Positions 7,608-16,859 of a DNA stretch of 57,735 nt are shown piece by piece. Made by a program: the position numbers and the translations under genes. The DNA comes from Campylobacterales bacterium (GTDB taxonomy: Bacteria > Campylobacterota > Campylobacteria > Campylobacterales > Sulfurimonadaceae), in contig JACUTT010000009.1 of assembly GCA_014859655.1 (NCBI GenBank), positions 1-57,735 of the forward strand, written 5' to 3'. Position 1 is the first letter of the stretch. The number at the start of each line of letters is the position of its first letter. The notes under the pieces were generated by a model, which saw nothing but the letters and a program-made list of their open reading frames with translations, searched no databases and had not been told where the DNA came from.

Positions 7608-8351
7608 CTAGCTCCTCATGCTTTTTTTGAACTTTATCCAGCTGATGACGTTTTGGATGCTCTGCTCATCTTTCGTGCTAAACGCGAGGATATCGACATT
7701 GGGTTTTATCCTTCTCGCCTGCGCTTTTTCATGGTCGATGTCGTACTCAAAATAGGGCAAAAGATCAGTCTTCGTGATAAGGATAAGATCGGCTTTTGCA
7801 AACATCACCGGGTACTTTTCAATCTTGTCGCTGCCCTCGGGAACGGAGACCAGAACGATGTTGAGATGCGCCCCGACATCATAGCTCGCTGGGCAGACGA
7901 GATTGCCGACATTTTCGATAAAGCAAACCTCAAGGTCGTCAAGAGGCATTTCGTGTAGTCCCTTGTGCACCATAAAGGCGTCCAGGTGGCAGGCACTTCC
8001 GGTCTGAATCTGAAAAGCGGGTATCCCCTTTGCACGGATGCGTTCCGCGTCAAGGCTCGTCTCAAGGTCGCCCTCAATGACGCCGAATGTAAAGGCGCCG
8101 GACTCGGCCATCTTCTCCAAAAGCGCGGTCTTCCCGCTTCCCGGAGCACTCATCAGGTTGATCGCCAGCACCTTGTGGGCATCAAAATGCGCCCGGTTGT
8201 GCCCGGCTTCATGCGCATTTTTGGCCAGGATCTTTGTAATCACCTCCACCGTCTTGGCGTCGTTTAACTGCGGGTTGCTGTGCAGCGCAGAGTGGCCTTC
8301 TTGGTGGGTATGGTCGTGGTCTTGAATACTGCAGCCGCAATCTTTACACAT
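7608..8351 (-). CDS. hypB: Hydrogenase nickel incorporation GTPase HypB
   Basis: HypB couples GTP hydrolysis to nickel transfer. The 247-residue protein has an N-terminal metal site CKDCGC at residues 2-7, a short histidine-bearing stretch (DHDHTHQEGH) rather than a long polyhistidine store, and the Walker A loop SAPGSGKT at 68-75. TKTD near 190 is the guanine-specificity motif. An AAAGGA ribosome site is five bases before ATG 8351. It sits between the nickel permease and hypC. Confidence 0.97.
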   Translation of the reverse strand: MCKDCGCSIQDHDHTHQEGHSALHSNPQLNDAKTVEVITKILAKNAHEAGHNRAHFDAHKVLAINLMSAPGSGKTALLEKMAESGAFTFGVIEGDLETSLDAERIRAKGIPAFQIQTGSACHLDAFMVHKGLHEMPLDDLEVCFIENVGNLVCPASYDVGAHLNIVLVSVPEGSDKIEKYPVMFAKADLILITKTDLLPYFEYDIDHEKAQARRIKPNVDILAFSTKDEQSIQNVISWIKFKKSMRS

Positions 8352-8377
8352 GGATATCCTTTAAATTTTTATAGATG

Positions 8378-9015
8378 CTACCAGAACATACTTCCGCCGA
8401 CGGCGATGGAGAGAACACCTGCCGTCGCAAAGACCCGGCGCACACTTTTGATCGAGCAAAGAAAATTGCGGTTGACGAAAAGAACAAGCAGTCCAAAGAG
8501 CGCAAAGACCGTGCTGACACCCAGAACAAAAAAGAGGATCATGGTCATCTCCACCATCTCTGAGTGCAGTACGCCAAGACTGACCAGCATCCCTCTGACC
8601 CCGCCGATGCCCATCAGAGCCGCAATACCAAAAACTGAGATCGGTGCCATCTTCTCGCTGTGGGCATGTTTTTCCCAAACCAGATGTAGATATGCTCGCT
8701 CTCTCCGTGTTGGTGCACACGCAGATGAATACACTCCGCCGCCACCAGATAGAGCAGATAGGCGCCCATACCGATGATGACCAGCGATGAGAGAAGATCG
8801 CCATACTCCAGGAGTGCGGGCGAAAGAACATAGGTCTGCAGCAGCTTCGCAAACACAAAGAGCGCTATACCATGCCCAAGCGCAAAGGCAGCAACGATCA
8901 GCAGGGCCCTCTTCCTCTCTTTTGCTATCGAAAAATCAGCAATGGCGACAAGATGGTCCGGCCCGAAGGCATGCAGCACCCCATACCAAAAGATAATATA
9001 AAATTCCATTCCCAT
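8378..9015 (-). pseudogene. Nickel/cobalt permease (NicO/RcnA-like), interrupted by a one-base deletion
   Basis: From ATG 9015 (AAAGG seven bases before) the frame encodes hydrophobic segments with HAFGPDHL and FALGHGIAL. These resemble the HX4DH nickel-binding signature of NiCoT/RcnA transporters. Near 8673 it passes into a frame with no partner; the remainder (FGIAALMGIGGVRG, then two more membrane helices ending GGSMFW at 8378) is in another frame. The stretch of 638 bases lacks one base. Adding one A to the five-A run at 8669-8673 joins the two halves into a 212-residue, about six-helix permease. Its place between hypF and hypB fits nickel supply to hydrogenase. Sequencing error, phase variation or true loss are possible. 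Confidence 0.75.
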
Positions 9016-9070
9016 CGCTAAACCTTTATTTCCTGCATTATAGAGGGTTTTTATAAAATCCAGTTTTAAC

Positions 9071-11323
9071 TTACTGGTTATGCAGGGCGAACCAGGCCTG
9101 TCCCAGAGAAATTCCCCCGTCGTTGATGGCTGTTTCATGCTGAAAATAGCAGGAGCGCTTCATCTGGGCGCATCTTTTCATGATCATCCGTACCAGGGTT
9201 TTGTTCTGAAAGACGCCGCCTGAAAAGAGCAGCGGAAGCTCAGGGTGTTTTCTAGAGACGTCTGAAATGATCTCGACGAGGGTATTAAAGAACATCGAGA
9301 TGATCTCTCCGGCCTCACTCAGGCAAAGGATCTCCCGCAGCATTGACGCGGTGTCGATCTGGCCGTCGTGCAGGTCAAAAGAGAAGGACTGTGTAATCTT
9401 CTCATCAACATAGGCTTCCATCTTCAGTCCGCTCTCGCCCTCAAAGCTTGAGACCTGAACAATGCCCGCAAGGCTGGCCACCGCATCAAAAAGCCGCCCC
9501 ATAGAGCTGCTATAGGGAGAGTTTATCCCTTTGTGCCAGGCTGTATGCAGAAGAGTCAGCTCCTCGTGTGAAAACTCTGCAACCGCTGCGAGATCCGAAA
9601 CGAGAAGTTCTTCCAGACTCAGCTCTTCAAAGAGCCATGAAAGCGCACTGCGGCGGGGCTCCTTGATCGCTTTTTCAGCGCCGATGAGGCGAAACGGACG
9701 CAGGCTGAACTGGCGCTCATACCCCCTCTCGTCGGCGATCATCACCTCCGAACCCCATATCGTGCCGTCATCTGCGTAGCCGCTGCCGTCGAAGGCAAAG
9801 CCCAGCACTTTTCCCCTAAGCCCCTGCTCCGCTTTGACGGCCAGGATATGCGCATAATGGTGCTGCACCCGGAGCAGAGCAAGGGCGGGATTGTCTTCTT
9901 TTTGCTTCTGTGCCCACCGGCTTGTATCGTACTCGGGGTGCATGTCGCAGACGATGATATCCGCTTTGAGATCATAAAACTTTTGTAAGTTCTCTATCGT
10001 GCGTTCAAAACAGTCGAAGGCCTCGACGGAGCCCAGGTCGCCAATATGTGGGGAGATGATGAGGGTATCCTCGAAGATAAGGGAGATCGTGCTTTTTTGC
10101 TGCGCGCCGAGGGCAAGAATCGTCTTTTTACTCTTGAAGGGAAGCTTTATGCTTTTGGGCGCAAACCCCCGGGCCATGCGTAAAAAGACGCTCTTTTCAT
10201 CCACTGTCTGCATGACGCTGTCATCACTGGCATTGACGATCTCGCGCTCATGCTCCAGCACAAGATCAACCATGTCTCCCAGCCTCTCTGTCACCGCCGC
10301 ACTTTGCGTCAGGATGGGCTCGTCTTTGCGGTTGGCACTGCTGGCCACGAGCGGTCTGCCGACCTTTTGCAACACGAGATGGTGTAGCGGCGTGTAGGGC
10401 AGAAAAACGCCGATGCGTTCTATCCCCGGGGAAATATGCCCGCTGAGCAGAAGATTTTCTTTCTTCTGTACGATGACGATGGGTTTCTCTTTTGAACAGA
10501 TAAGGGCCTCTTCGCCAGCCGTGATCTCTGCAAAATTGCGCAGGGAGTCTATATCTGCAAACATCACCGCGAAGGGCTTGGCTTCTCTTTGCTTTTTTTG
10601 TCGCAGCTGCAAAACGGCTTCGCTATTAGTCGCATCGCAGAGCAGATGAAAGCCGCCGAGGCCTTTGAGCGCAAGGATCTTTCCCTCCAGCAGAGCCATT
10701 GAAGCCATCTCTATCGCCTTGATGCCTTCGCACAAAAGCCCTCCGTCTCTACCGCACAGGCGCAGGCGCGGTCCGCACTCAAAACAGCTGATCGCCTCGG
10801 CATGAAAACGGCGATCTGACGGATTGGCATACTCTCTTTCGCAGGCTGCGCAGAGGGGAAAAAAACGCATACTTGTCTTTTCGCGGTCATAAGGAAGGCC
10901 CTGCATGATGCTATAGCGCGGTCCGCAGTCCGTGCAGTTGATAAAGGGGTAGTTATAGCGGCGGTTTGCGGGGTCTTGCATCTCGCTCAGGCAGGTTTCG
11001 CAGATGCCGATGTCAGCAGAGATAAGTGTTCTCTTTGTCTGATGACTCTGTGTTTTAGAAATGCTGAACGTCTCGTAGCCATGCCAGGCCGTGCTGCTTC
11101 TGCTGAGCGTGTCTATGCGCGACAGAGGCGGGAGTTCGGCCCGCATGGCCTCGACAAAGCACTCTATCTGTTCAGCCTCTCCCTCTAGCTGCAGCTGCAC
11201 GCCCGAGCCGGTGTTGCAGACGGAGCCTTTGAGTTCGTAGCGCTGGGCGAGCCGGTAGAGAAAGGGGCGAAACCCCACCCCCTGGACAAGACCGCTGATC
11301 TTCATCGTTTGACTAAGGCGCAA
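9071..11323 (-). CDS. hypF: Carbamoyltransferase HypF
   Basis: HypF makes carbamoyl-adenylate from carbamoyl phosphate and ATP and loads HypE. Domains appear in order: acylphosphatase (GLVQGVGFRPF near the start), two zinc-finger segments (CETC...CTDC and CAAC...CFEC), a YrdC-like domain, and a Kae1-like domain with HHYAH. I choose TTG 11323 because AAGGAG lies nine bases upstream and the likely -10 box at 11353-11358 leaves no room for the longer frame to 11362; ATG 11305 is the alternative. The product is about 750 residues, a normal length. It is the first gene of the hyp run. Confidence 0.95.
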   Translation of the reverse strand: MRLSQTMKISGLVQGVGFRPFLYRLAQRYELKGSVCNTGSGVQLQLEGEAEQIECFVEAMRAELPPLSRIDTLSRSSTAWHGYETFSISKTQSHQTKRTLISADIGICETCLSEMQDPANRRYNYPFINCTDCGPRYSIMQGLPYDREKTSMRFFPLCAACEREYANPSDRRFHAEAISCFECGPRLRLCGRDGGLLCEGIKAIEMASMALLEGKILALKGLGGFHLLCDATNSEAVLQLRQKKQREAKPFAVMFADIDSLRNFAEITAGEEALICSKEKPIVIVQKKENLLLSGHISPGIERIGVFLPYTPLHHLVLQKVGRPLVASSANRKDEPILTQSAAVTERLGDMVDLVLEHEREIVNASDDSVMQTVDEKSVFLRMARGFAPKSIKLPFKSKKTILALGAQQKSTISLIFEDTLIISPHIGDLGSVEAFDCFERTIENLQKFYDLKADIIVCDMHPEYDTSRWAQKQKEDNPALALLRVQHHYAHILAVKAEQGLRGKVLGFAFDGSGYADDGTIWGSEVMIADERGYERQFSLRPFRLIGAEKAIKEPRRSALSWLFEELSLEELLVSDLAAVAEFSHEELTLLHTAWHKGINSPYSSSMGRLFDAVASLAGIVQVSSFEGESGLKMEAYVDEKITQSFSFDLHDGQIDTASMLREILCLSEAGEIISMFFNTLVEIISDVSRKHPELPLLFSGGVFQNKTLVRMIMKRCAQMKRSCYFQHETAINDGGISLGQAWFALHNQ

Positions 11324-11352
11324 TACGGACTTCTCCTTTATAATTTTTAAGG

Positions 11353-11358
11353 AGTATA
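11353..11358 (-). promoter_or_regulatory. Probable extended -10 promoter of the hyp operon
   Basis: TGATATACT on the minus strand is a TG-extended -10 box about 30 bases before the TTG start of hypF. No convincing -35 or regulator site was recognised. Transcription would begin around 11346. Confidence 0.45.
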
Positions 11359-11379
11359 TCACAGGAAAATTTATTTTTG

Positions 11380-11414
11380 AAGAGAAAAGGGGAGCTTTGC
11401 TACCGCAAGGCTCC
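11380..11414 (-). terminator. Intrinsic terminator of purL
   Basis: A 10-bp stem (GGAGCCTTGC/GCAAAGCTCC with one mismatch, GGTA loop) lies 17 bases beyond the purL stop on the minus strand and is followed by CCTTTTCTCTT. It separates purL from the hyp operon downstream. Confidence 0.7.
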
Positions 11415-11430
11415 TTCTATAGCAGGAGGG

Positions 11431-13644
11431 CTAGATGTCTTGTTCGACCACTTTTTTGAAGGTGTCGAAGTAGAAGGCTTTCAGCTCAGAGAGTTCCATG
11501 CGCACGTCGTTGATGGCGACTGTTTTGCCGCCGACGGTTCCGATCTTCTCGAAGCTGATGCCATCGACCATAGACTCGAAAGCCTGGGCGTTTTCAGGCG
11601 ATACCTCAACGACAGCGCGGGAGAATGTCTCGGAGAAAATCTCGTTTGTGTTGGTGGTCATCATCTCCACCTGCGCGCCCAGTGAGCTTACCGCGGACAT
11701 CTTGGCGATCACCATGGCGAGTCCGCCTGAAGAGCAGTCTTTGGCCGAAGAGAGAAGCCCTTTTTTGTTGGCATTGATGACCGTGTTCCAGAGGCTGAGC
11801 TCTTTGTCATAGTCGATCTCGGGAAGTTTCCCCGCGACCTTTCCGTGAAGCTCTTTCATATACAAAGAGCCGCCGAACTCGCTTTTTGTTTCGCCCAGAA
11901 GATAGAGAAGATTCCCCTCTTTTTGAAATGAGCTCATCAAAACTTTGTTCTGGTCATCGTTGACGCCTACGGTTGCGATGGAGGGTGTCGGGAAGACGGA
12001 GACCCCATTTGTCTCATTGTAAAGCGATACGTTTCCGCCGATTACCGGTGTGGTAAGTGCCGTACACGCCTCTTTGATCCCCAGACAGCCTTGGGCAAAC
12101 TGCCACATCACTTCAGGGTTTTCAGGGTTCCCGTAGTTCAGACAGTCCGTAATCGCCAAAGGCTGCGCGCCGCTCATTGCAACGTTTCGACCCGACTCCA
12201 TAACCGCCGCCGCCGCGCCGCCTTTGGGGTCGATGTAGCAGTGGCGGACATTACAGTCCGAGCTCATCGCCAGGGCCTTGCCATTTTCTTTGACACGGAT
12301 GACCGAGGCGTCAAGGCTGCCCCCTTTTTTGATCGTGTTTGTCTGAACCATAGAGTCATACTGCTCGTAGATCCACGCCTTGTCGACGACTTCCATGGAG
12401 CAGATCAGCTTCTCGAAAGCCTCCTGGTTGGAAACCAAATCAAAATCGGTGATCTCGACCTTGTTCACCTCTTCAAGGTAGGCAGGCTTGCTCATCGGGC
12501 GGTTCAGACAGGGAGCCTCTTCACTGACCGGATCAACCGGTACGTCGGCACACTTCTCGCCGTTCCAGAAGAGTTCCATGTGGCCCGTATTGGTCACTTC
12601 CCCGATAACAGCGACGGAAAGGTCCCATTTCTCGAAGATATCGATGATCGCCTGCTCGGAGCCTTTTTTCGCACAGATCAGCATACGCTCCTGTGACTCA
12701 GAAAGCATAAAGTCATAGGGCGTCATGTTCTCTTCGCGCGCAGGAACCTGGTCAAGATGCATGATCATTCCCGAACCGGAGCGTCCCGCCATCTCGAAAG
12801 AGCTGGAGGTAAGACCCGCCGCGCCCATATCCTGGATACCCACGACATGATCCGTCTTAAAGAGCTCCAAACAGGCCTCAAGAAGAAGTTTTTCAGTGAA
12901 AGGATCGCCGACCTGAACCGTCGGACGGAGCGATTTTGACTCCTCGGTAAATGAGTCCGAACTCATGACCGCGCCGCCCAGACCATCGCGGCCTGTTTTG
13001 GAGCCGACGTACATTACCGGATTGCCGATGCCCTCTGCCTTGCCGTAGAAGATCTCATCGGATTTGGCGATGCCCAGATTGAAGGCGTTGACCAGGATGT
13101 TTCCGTTATAGCACTCGTCGAAACTTACCTCGCCGCCGATGGTCGGCACACCCATACAGTTGCCGTAGCCGCCGATGCCCTCGACGACGCCGCGAACAAG
13201 GTAGCGCTGGTGCGCCGATGTCGCATCGCTGTTGAGAATATTTCCGAATCGAAGGGAGTTAAGACTCGCCACCGGACGTGCGCCCATAGTGAAAACATCG
13301 CGCATAATCCCGCCAACACCCGTTGCAGCACCCTGATAAGGTTCGATAAACGAGGGGTGGTTGTGAGACTCCATCTTAAAGACCGCCGCATAGCCGTCGC
13401 CGATATCGATAACACCGGCATTTTCACCCGGTCCCTGGATAACCCATGGCGCTTTGGTCGGGAAACCGCTTAAATGGACTTTTGAAGACTTGTACGAACA
13501 GTGTTCTGACCACATCGCAGAGAAGATCCCAAGCTCGACCATGTTCGGCACACGGCCCAAGATGTTTAGTATGTTTTGGTACTCTTGCTCAGAGATCTTA
13601 TGTGATGAACACGCTTCTTCGATGTTTTCAATTTCGTAGCTCAC
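11431..13644 (-). CDS. purL: Phosphoribosylformylglycinamidine synthase subunit PurL
   Basis: PurL is the ATP-using synthetase subunit of the fourth step of purine synthesis (FGAR to FGAM). The 737-residue size is that of the small PurL that works with separate PurQ and PurS, neither of which is in the window. Conserved features include [12 protein letters not shown] near residue 45 and the SHNHPS...GAATGVGG region near 95-115. It is monocistronic as seen, ending at a clear terminator. A long antisense frame (12091-12696) was rejected as a shadow. Confidence 0.97.
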   Translation of the reverse strand: MSYEIENIEEACSSHKISEQEYQNILNILGRVPNMVELGIFSAMWSEHCSYKSSKVHLSGFPTKAPWVIQGPGENAGVIDIGDGYAAVFKMESHNHPSFIEPYQGAATGVGGIMRDVFTMGARPVASLNSLRFGNILNSDATSAHQRYLVRGVVEGIGGYGNCMGVPTIGGEVSFDECYNGNILVNAFNLGIAKSDEIFYGKAEGIGNPVMYVGSKTGRDGLGGAVMSSDSFTEESKSLRPTVQVGDPFTEKLLLEACLELFKTDHVVGIQDMGAAGLTSSSFEMAGRSGSGMIMHLDQVPAREENMTPYDFMLSESQERMLICAKKGSEQAIIDIFEKWDLSVAVIGEVTNTGHMELFWNGEKCADVPVDPVSEEAPCLNRPMSKPAYLEEVNKVEITDFDLVSNQEAFEKLICSMEVVDKAWIYEQYDSMVQTNTIKKGGSLDASVIRVKENGKALAMSSDCNVRHCYIDPKGGAAAAVMESGRNVAMSGAQPLAITDCLNYGNPENPEVMWQFAQGCLGIKEACTALTTPVIGGNVSLYNETNGVSVFPTPSIATVGVNDDQNKVLMSSFQKEGNLLYLLGETKSEFGGSLYMKELHGKVAGKLPEIDYDKELSLWNTVINANKKGLLSSAKDCSSGGLAMVIAKMSAVSSLGAQVEMMTTNTNEIFSETFSRAVVEVSPENAQAFESMVDGISFEKIGTVGGKTVAINDVRMELSELKAFYFDTFKKVVEQDI

Positions 13645-13795
13645 GAGGTTTCCTTGAATGAATTAATAGATGCGATTATAGTTAAAATGTGCTAAAAAAA
13701 GGTTTATAGAAATCTTTTCTTATTGAATTACAGATCCTGCCTCAAGAAACTTGTGATAATATTCATCATATCGAATACCACGTTCAGGGAAAATC

Positions 13796-14218
13796 ATGTT
13801 CAGCAAAACTGCCCAATACACCTTCAGATTTCTTATCTTTATGTCCAAAGATCCGGACCAGCTCTACTCGGCAAGCCACGTCCACGAAGAGACCAAGATA
13901 CCCTACAAATACCTGACCATGCTGATGACAAAACTGGCCAAATCTAAAATACTCAAAGTGACTCGCGGCCGCAACGGGGGCTTTACCTTAAACCACAGCC
14001 TCAGCGAGATCTCTCTTGCCGACATACTCGATGCGATTTCAGAGAACACCTGTTCACACTGCGCACTTGGGGACAAGAAGTGCGAGGAGTACAATCCCTG
14101 CCCCCTGCACGAGACCTATGCGCCACCGAAAAAAGCGCTCGAAGAGATGCTTGCTAACACAACGCTTGCCCTCCTTGATCCCAGCCTTCTTCTAGAAACT
14201 GAAAAGATAGCTATTTAA
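13796..14218 (+). CDS. Rrf2-family transcriptional regulator
   Basis: The 140-residue protein has the Rrf2 winged-helix start (MFSKTAQYTFRFLIFM), a recognition region (IPYKYLTMLMTKLAKSKIL) and the RGRNGGFTL wing. Four cysteines follow (CSHC near 97-100, then C at about 106 and 112), close to the three-cysteine pattern used by IscR/NsrR/RirA relatives to hold an iron-sulfur cluster. It probably senses iron, NO or redox state. It is monocistronic, convergent with greA, and the two genes overlap by eight bases at their 3' ends. Confidence 0.9.
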   Translation: MFSKTAQYTFRFLIFMSKDPDQLYSASHVHEETKIPYKYLTMLMTKLAKSKILKVTRGRNGGFTLNHSLSEISLADILDAISENTCSHCALGDKKCEEYNPCPLHETYAPPKKALEEMLANTTLALLDPSLLLETEKIAI

Positions 14219-14738
14219 AGCCGTAATCCTTGAGGGTACGGATCTTTTTTTTAAGTTCAAAGATCGGGATATACTCGATCTTTTCCACCTCATACTCTTT
14301 TTTGCCCTGCGGCAGGAGAATGCTGAGCTGATCGTCCAGACCTCTGCCCAGCATCATCCTGGCCAAAGGCGCATGCAAGGAGATAAGCCCCTGTTCAGGC
14401 TCGCTTTCGAGCACTCCGCATATGGTGTATCTCTCCTCTTCGTCGCTCTCAAGGTTGCGCAGGGTTACCGTAGAGCCGAAATGCACCTTGTCGCCGGAGA
14501 GCTTTGAGGGGTCTATGATCTGGCTTTTTTGGATGATGGTATTGAGGTAGAAGAGGCGCTTGTCGATGTGACGAAGCTTCTCTTTGGCCGCATGGTACTC
14601 GGCGTTCTCGCTTCTGTCTCCCTGGGCCGCTGCCTCTTGTTTTTCAATGTTTACCCGGGGTTTTTCGACATCTTTGAGGTACTTAAACTCTTCGATGAGC
14701 TTGTCGTAGCCTTCTTGTGTCATCGGTTCAATATTCAT
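14211..14738 (-). CDS. greA: Transcription elongation factor GreA
   Basis: GreA enters the RNA polymerase secondary channel and stimulates cleavage of backtracked RNA. The N-terminal coiled coil includes the conserved GDRSENAEYHAAKE with the acidic tip residues; the C-terminal FKBP-like half ends near residue 160. At 175 residues it is slightly longer than the usual 158-160, with extra residues at the C-terminus. The first bases of the gene and its leader are partly repeated 96 bases upstream (14817-14869). Confidence 0.95.
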   Translation of the reverse strand: MNIEPMTQEGYDKLIEEFKYLKDVEKPRVNIEKQEAAAQGDRSENAEYHAAKEKLRHIDKRLFYLNTIIQKSQIIDPSKLSGDKVHFGSTVTLRNLESDEEERYTICGVLESEPEQGLISLHAPLARMMLGRGLDDQLSILLPQGKKEYEVEKIEYIPIFELKKKIRTLKDYGFK

Positions 14739-14869
14739 GCTGAATCTCTCCCGGTGAGTCTATCTTATCTATTTTACTCATGAAAACATACCCCCGGTAT
14801 CTTTGTCCTGAGGTATCATCGGTTCAATATTCATGCTGAATCTCTCCCAATGAATCTGTTTTATCTATT
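14721..14869 (-). repeat. Direct repeat of the greA 5' end
   Basis: About 50 bases spanning the first codons of greA and its ribosome-site region (14721-14770) recur, with a few changes, at 14817-14867, 96 bases away. The upstream copy keeps the ATG and the first codons (MNIEPM) but then runs into unrelated text. This is the second gene in the window whose start has been tandemly copied. Confidence 0.75.
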
Positions 14870-14881
14870 TTTGTATCTTTG

Positions 14882-15208
14882 TTAATGGTTAAAACCCTTG
14901 ATATAGTAGGTGTTTTTGTTATCGACCTTGACGGTTTCGATCTTGTATTTTTCTGCCCAGCGAGCTATCTTTTCATGTGCTTCTGCCGAGAGTTCAGGGC
15001 TTGGGGCTTCGATTTTTATCTTAAAATAGTCTTCTGAATTTGACAGTGCGATGTAAGAGCCGTCTACTCTTAGCTGTTGATGCAAATCTACGATGTGTTT
15101 CTCTATCTTCTCAAATGATCGTGTGTTATCTACAATACGGCCAACCTGCTCTTTTAACGCCTCGTTGGGAGCATAATCGAGTTGTCGTAAAATCGCTTCA
15201 TTTATCAT
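14882..15208 (-). CDS. Conserved-looking small protein of unknown function
   Basis: The 108-residue protein starts at ATG 15208 (AAAGG eight bases before); a TTG six bases earlier is less likely. It has an N-terminal helical region with alternating acidic and basic residues and a C-terminal alpha/beta part ending KVDNKNTYYIKGFNH. No cysteine, signal or membrane segment is present, so it is probably cytoplasmic. I recognise no family. It lies upstream of greA on the same strand, separated by the greA leader repeat. Confidence 0.6.
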   Translation of the reverse strand: MINEAILRQLDYAPNEALKEQVGRIVDNTRSFEKIEKHIVDLHQQLRVDGSYIALSNSEDYFKIKIEAPSPELSAEAHEKIARWAEKYKIETVKVDNKNTYYIKGFNH

Positions 15209-15413
15209 AATCAAAACCTTTTTTTAAATTTATGAACCCTCATTTTAACAGATTTTTATATGAAAAAATTTAAACTTTTCTTCCACTACAAAGTTTAAAG
15301 CGCATAAATATTCCCTTAAGATTAAGCAATGATTCGCAGTTAAAGTTTTCTCTTACAGTTGCTTTGGCTACAATTTGCAAAATTTTACAAGCAGGCAGTC
15401 GCTAGGAGTTTAA

Positions 15414-16067
15414 ATGAAAAAAATAAACCTATTCAATGAGATCATTATCACCTCAAACACGGAGCTTTCCCAGGCACTCAGCTCCAACAAAACCTTTGGC
15501 ATCACCCTAAAAGGCGAGATCAAATACGCCCCCTTCGAGCCCTCGGACATCTTCATCTACCAAGGCAAGGTCGCGCCTCAGTCTGCCTCCGCGCTCTCTC
15601 TTCCCAAGTCTCAGAGCAAGCAGGAGCTTCTAGGCAAAAACTACCAGGTCCTTGAAGACGATGACCGCGTTCTCATCAAAGCCGGCGGCGCCTGGCAGGA
15701 CATCATCAACTACAATGTAAGAAACTGCCACTATGACGACACCACCGGCGACGGGGTCGCACAGTTTGGCGATGAAGAGCTGGAAGAGATGGGGTGGAAG
15801 GTGACCGATTTTGATGTCAGCTACAGAGTCCTTGTCGAACACCTCGAAGAAAAAGCAGATGTCACCCTTGTCTGCATAGAGAGTCTTGAGCCCTCTTACC
15901 AATTCAGCGGCATGGGCTATTTCAACGATATGGCCTTGGCGCGAAAGGTGATGTTCGAGTATTGCCAGGAAACCATAAAAGAGAAGATTTCCAACAACCC
16001 TGACTACGCCAAAGAGACGCTAGACGACGAGCAGCTCGAAACAGCAGAGTTTTTTAACGTTCTTTAA
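15414..16067 (+). CDS. Unknown cytoplasmic protein
   Basis: The 217-residue protein is acidic, without signal or membrane segments, and starts after a clean TAGGAG ribosome site. Notable text: YQVLEDDDRVLIKAGGAWQD near the middle, a glycine/aspartate-rich DDTTGDGVAQFGDEELEEM stretch, and an acidic C-terminus. I do not recognise the family. It stands alone between divergent genes and is followed by insertion-sequence remnants. Its G+C and codon use look like the surrounding core genes rather than like a recent import. Confidence 0.6.
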   Translation: MKKINLFNEIIITSNTELSQALSSNKTFGITLKGEIKYAPFEPSDIFIYQGKVAPQSASALSLPKSQSKQELLGKNYQVLEDDDRVLIKAGGAWQDIINYNVRNCHYDDTTGDGVAQFGDEELEEMGWKVTDFDVSYRVLVEHLEEKADVTLVCIESLEPSYQFSGMGYFNDMALARKVMFEYCQETIKEKISNNPDYAKETLDDEQLETAEFFNVL

Positions 16068-16129
16068 AGCCTCAGAGATGCTATTAACCGGCGAAGAGAG
16101 TGCCGGGTAAAGAGCCTTGTATTTATCTA

Positions 16130-16172
16130 AGGGCACCCCTAAAAAAACCCCAACTGCCTTCAGAGGTGCCCT
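16130..16172. mobile_element. Deleted copy of the GGGCACC dispersed element
   Basis: The stretch reads AGGGCACCCCTAAAAAAACC, then the same CCAACTGCCTTCAG loop as the intact palindrome at 26305-26358, then directly AGGTGCCCT. The right arm has lost its TTGGGGTTTTT part. The 16068-16451 interval otherwise holds a CCGGC/GCCGG hairpin near 16089 and the transposase tail listed next. Confidence 0.65.
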
Positions 16173-16312
16173 GTATGTTTTTCAAATTATTTGAGCCGCG
16201 GAATGCATTCTCTTTTGGAGAGCTAGAACGAGCCAAAATAGGGAAGAAAAAAGTTTACACTTGTCACCTTTAATTTCTAAACAAAGTATTTAATTCTGAC
16301 GAATTCGCATCA

Positions 16313-16390
16313 TTAACGAATACCCATTGCCAACACTTCAGCATCCAAACCTGTTAATTCGCTAAAAACTTCATAGGGTGTTTTAAACCC
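16313..16390 (-). mobile_element. 3' remnant of a transposase gene (IS30-like)
   Basis: On the minus strand the frame reads GFKTPYEVFSELTG and ends LAMGIR before a TAA at 16313. GxKTPxEVF close to the C-terminus is typical of IS30-family transposases (after NxRPRKxLG). Only the last 25 codons remain; the upstream sequence does not continue the family. The transposon end probably lies near 16250. A chance match is possible given the short length. Confidence 0.55.
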
Positions 16391-16451
16391 TATGATAATA
16401 CCTAAAAACAGACAGTGTGCAGAAGAAGCGTTACAGAAAAAAAAGAGGGAG

Positions 16452-16859
16452 TTACTGCTCTAGAAGCTTTTTGTTCGCGCGGATCCAGCGTTCGAGGATG
16501 ATCTTGGCCGCGAGGGAGTCGATGCGTCCGTCTTTTTTCTGCTTTATCACTCCCTTGATGGAGGCTTCTGCTTCCAGCGAGGAGTCGCTCTCATCTTGAA
16601 AATAAACAGGCCCGCTGAAGTCGACCAGATTCATAAAATGCGCAACACGGCGGCGCATCTCCTCTTCGCTGCTTCCGCCAAGAGGAATGCCGATGACGAC
16701 AGCCTCCGCGCCCCACTCCGTTATAACAGCTCTTACCGCCGCCGAGGCCTGATCTCTATTTTTGCGCTCTATGGCAGGAAGGGGCGTCACAAAGTTGACA
16801 TCAGCCGAATAGGCCAGACCGATGCGTTTGAGCCCCAGATCGATAGCAATGATCTTCAT
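16452..16859 (-). CDS. ruvX: Putative pre-16S rRNA nuclease YqgF (RuvX)
   Basis: The 135-residue RNase H-like protein begins MKIIAIDLGLKRIGLA, the catalytic first strand with its aspartate, and has VVIGIPLGG and a C-terminal DSLAAKIILERWI helix with the last catalytic aspartate. YqgF proteins process the 5' end of 16S rRNA. It starts one base from the mnmE stop, so it is co-translated with mnmE. Confidence 0.93.
   Translation of the reverse strand: MKIIAIDLGLKRIGLAYSADVNFVTPLPAIERKNRDQASAAVRAVITEWGAEAVVIGIPLGGSSEEEMRRRVAHFMNLVDFSGPVYFQDESDSSLEAEASIKGVIKQKKDGRIDSLAAKIILERWIRANKKLLEQ

Noticed and set aside
8280-8777. 165-codon plus-strand frame
   Set aside because: It overlaps hypB and the nickel permease region antisense, with proline/arginine-rich shadow text.
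12091-12696. 201-codon plus-strand frame
   Set aside because: It lies wholly opposite purL, which carries full family motifs; text is arginine-rich and lacks any family.
16372-16394. Terminator-like hairpin CATAGGGT/ACCCTATG
   Set aside because: It lies within the transposase remnant and has no clear T run, so it is probably incidental to the old coding sequence.
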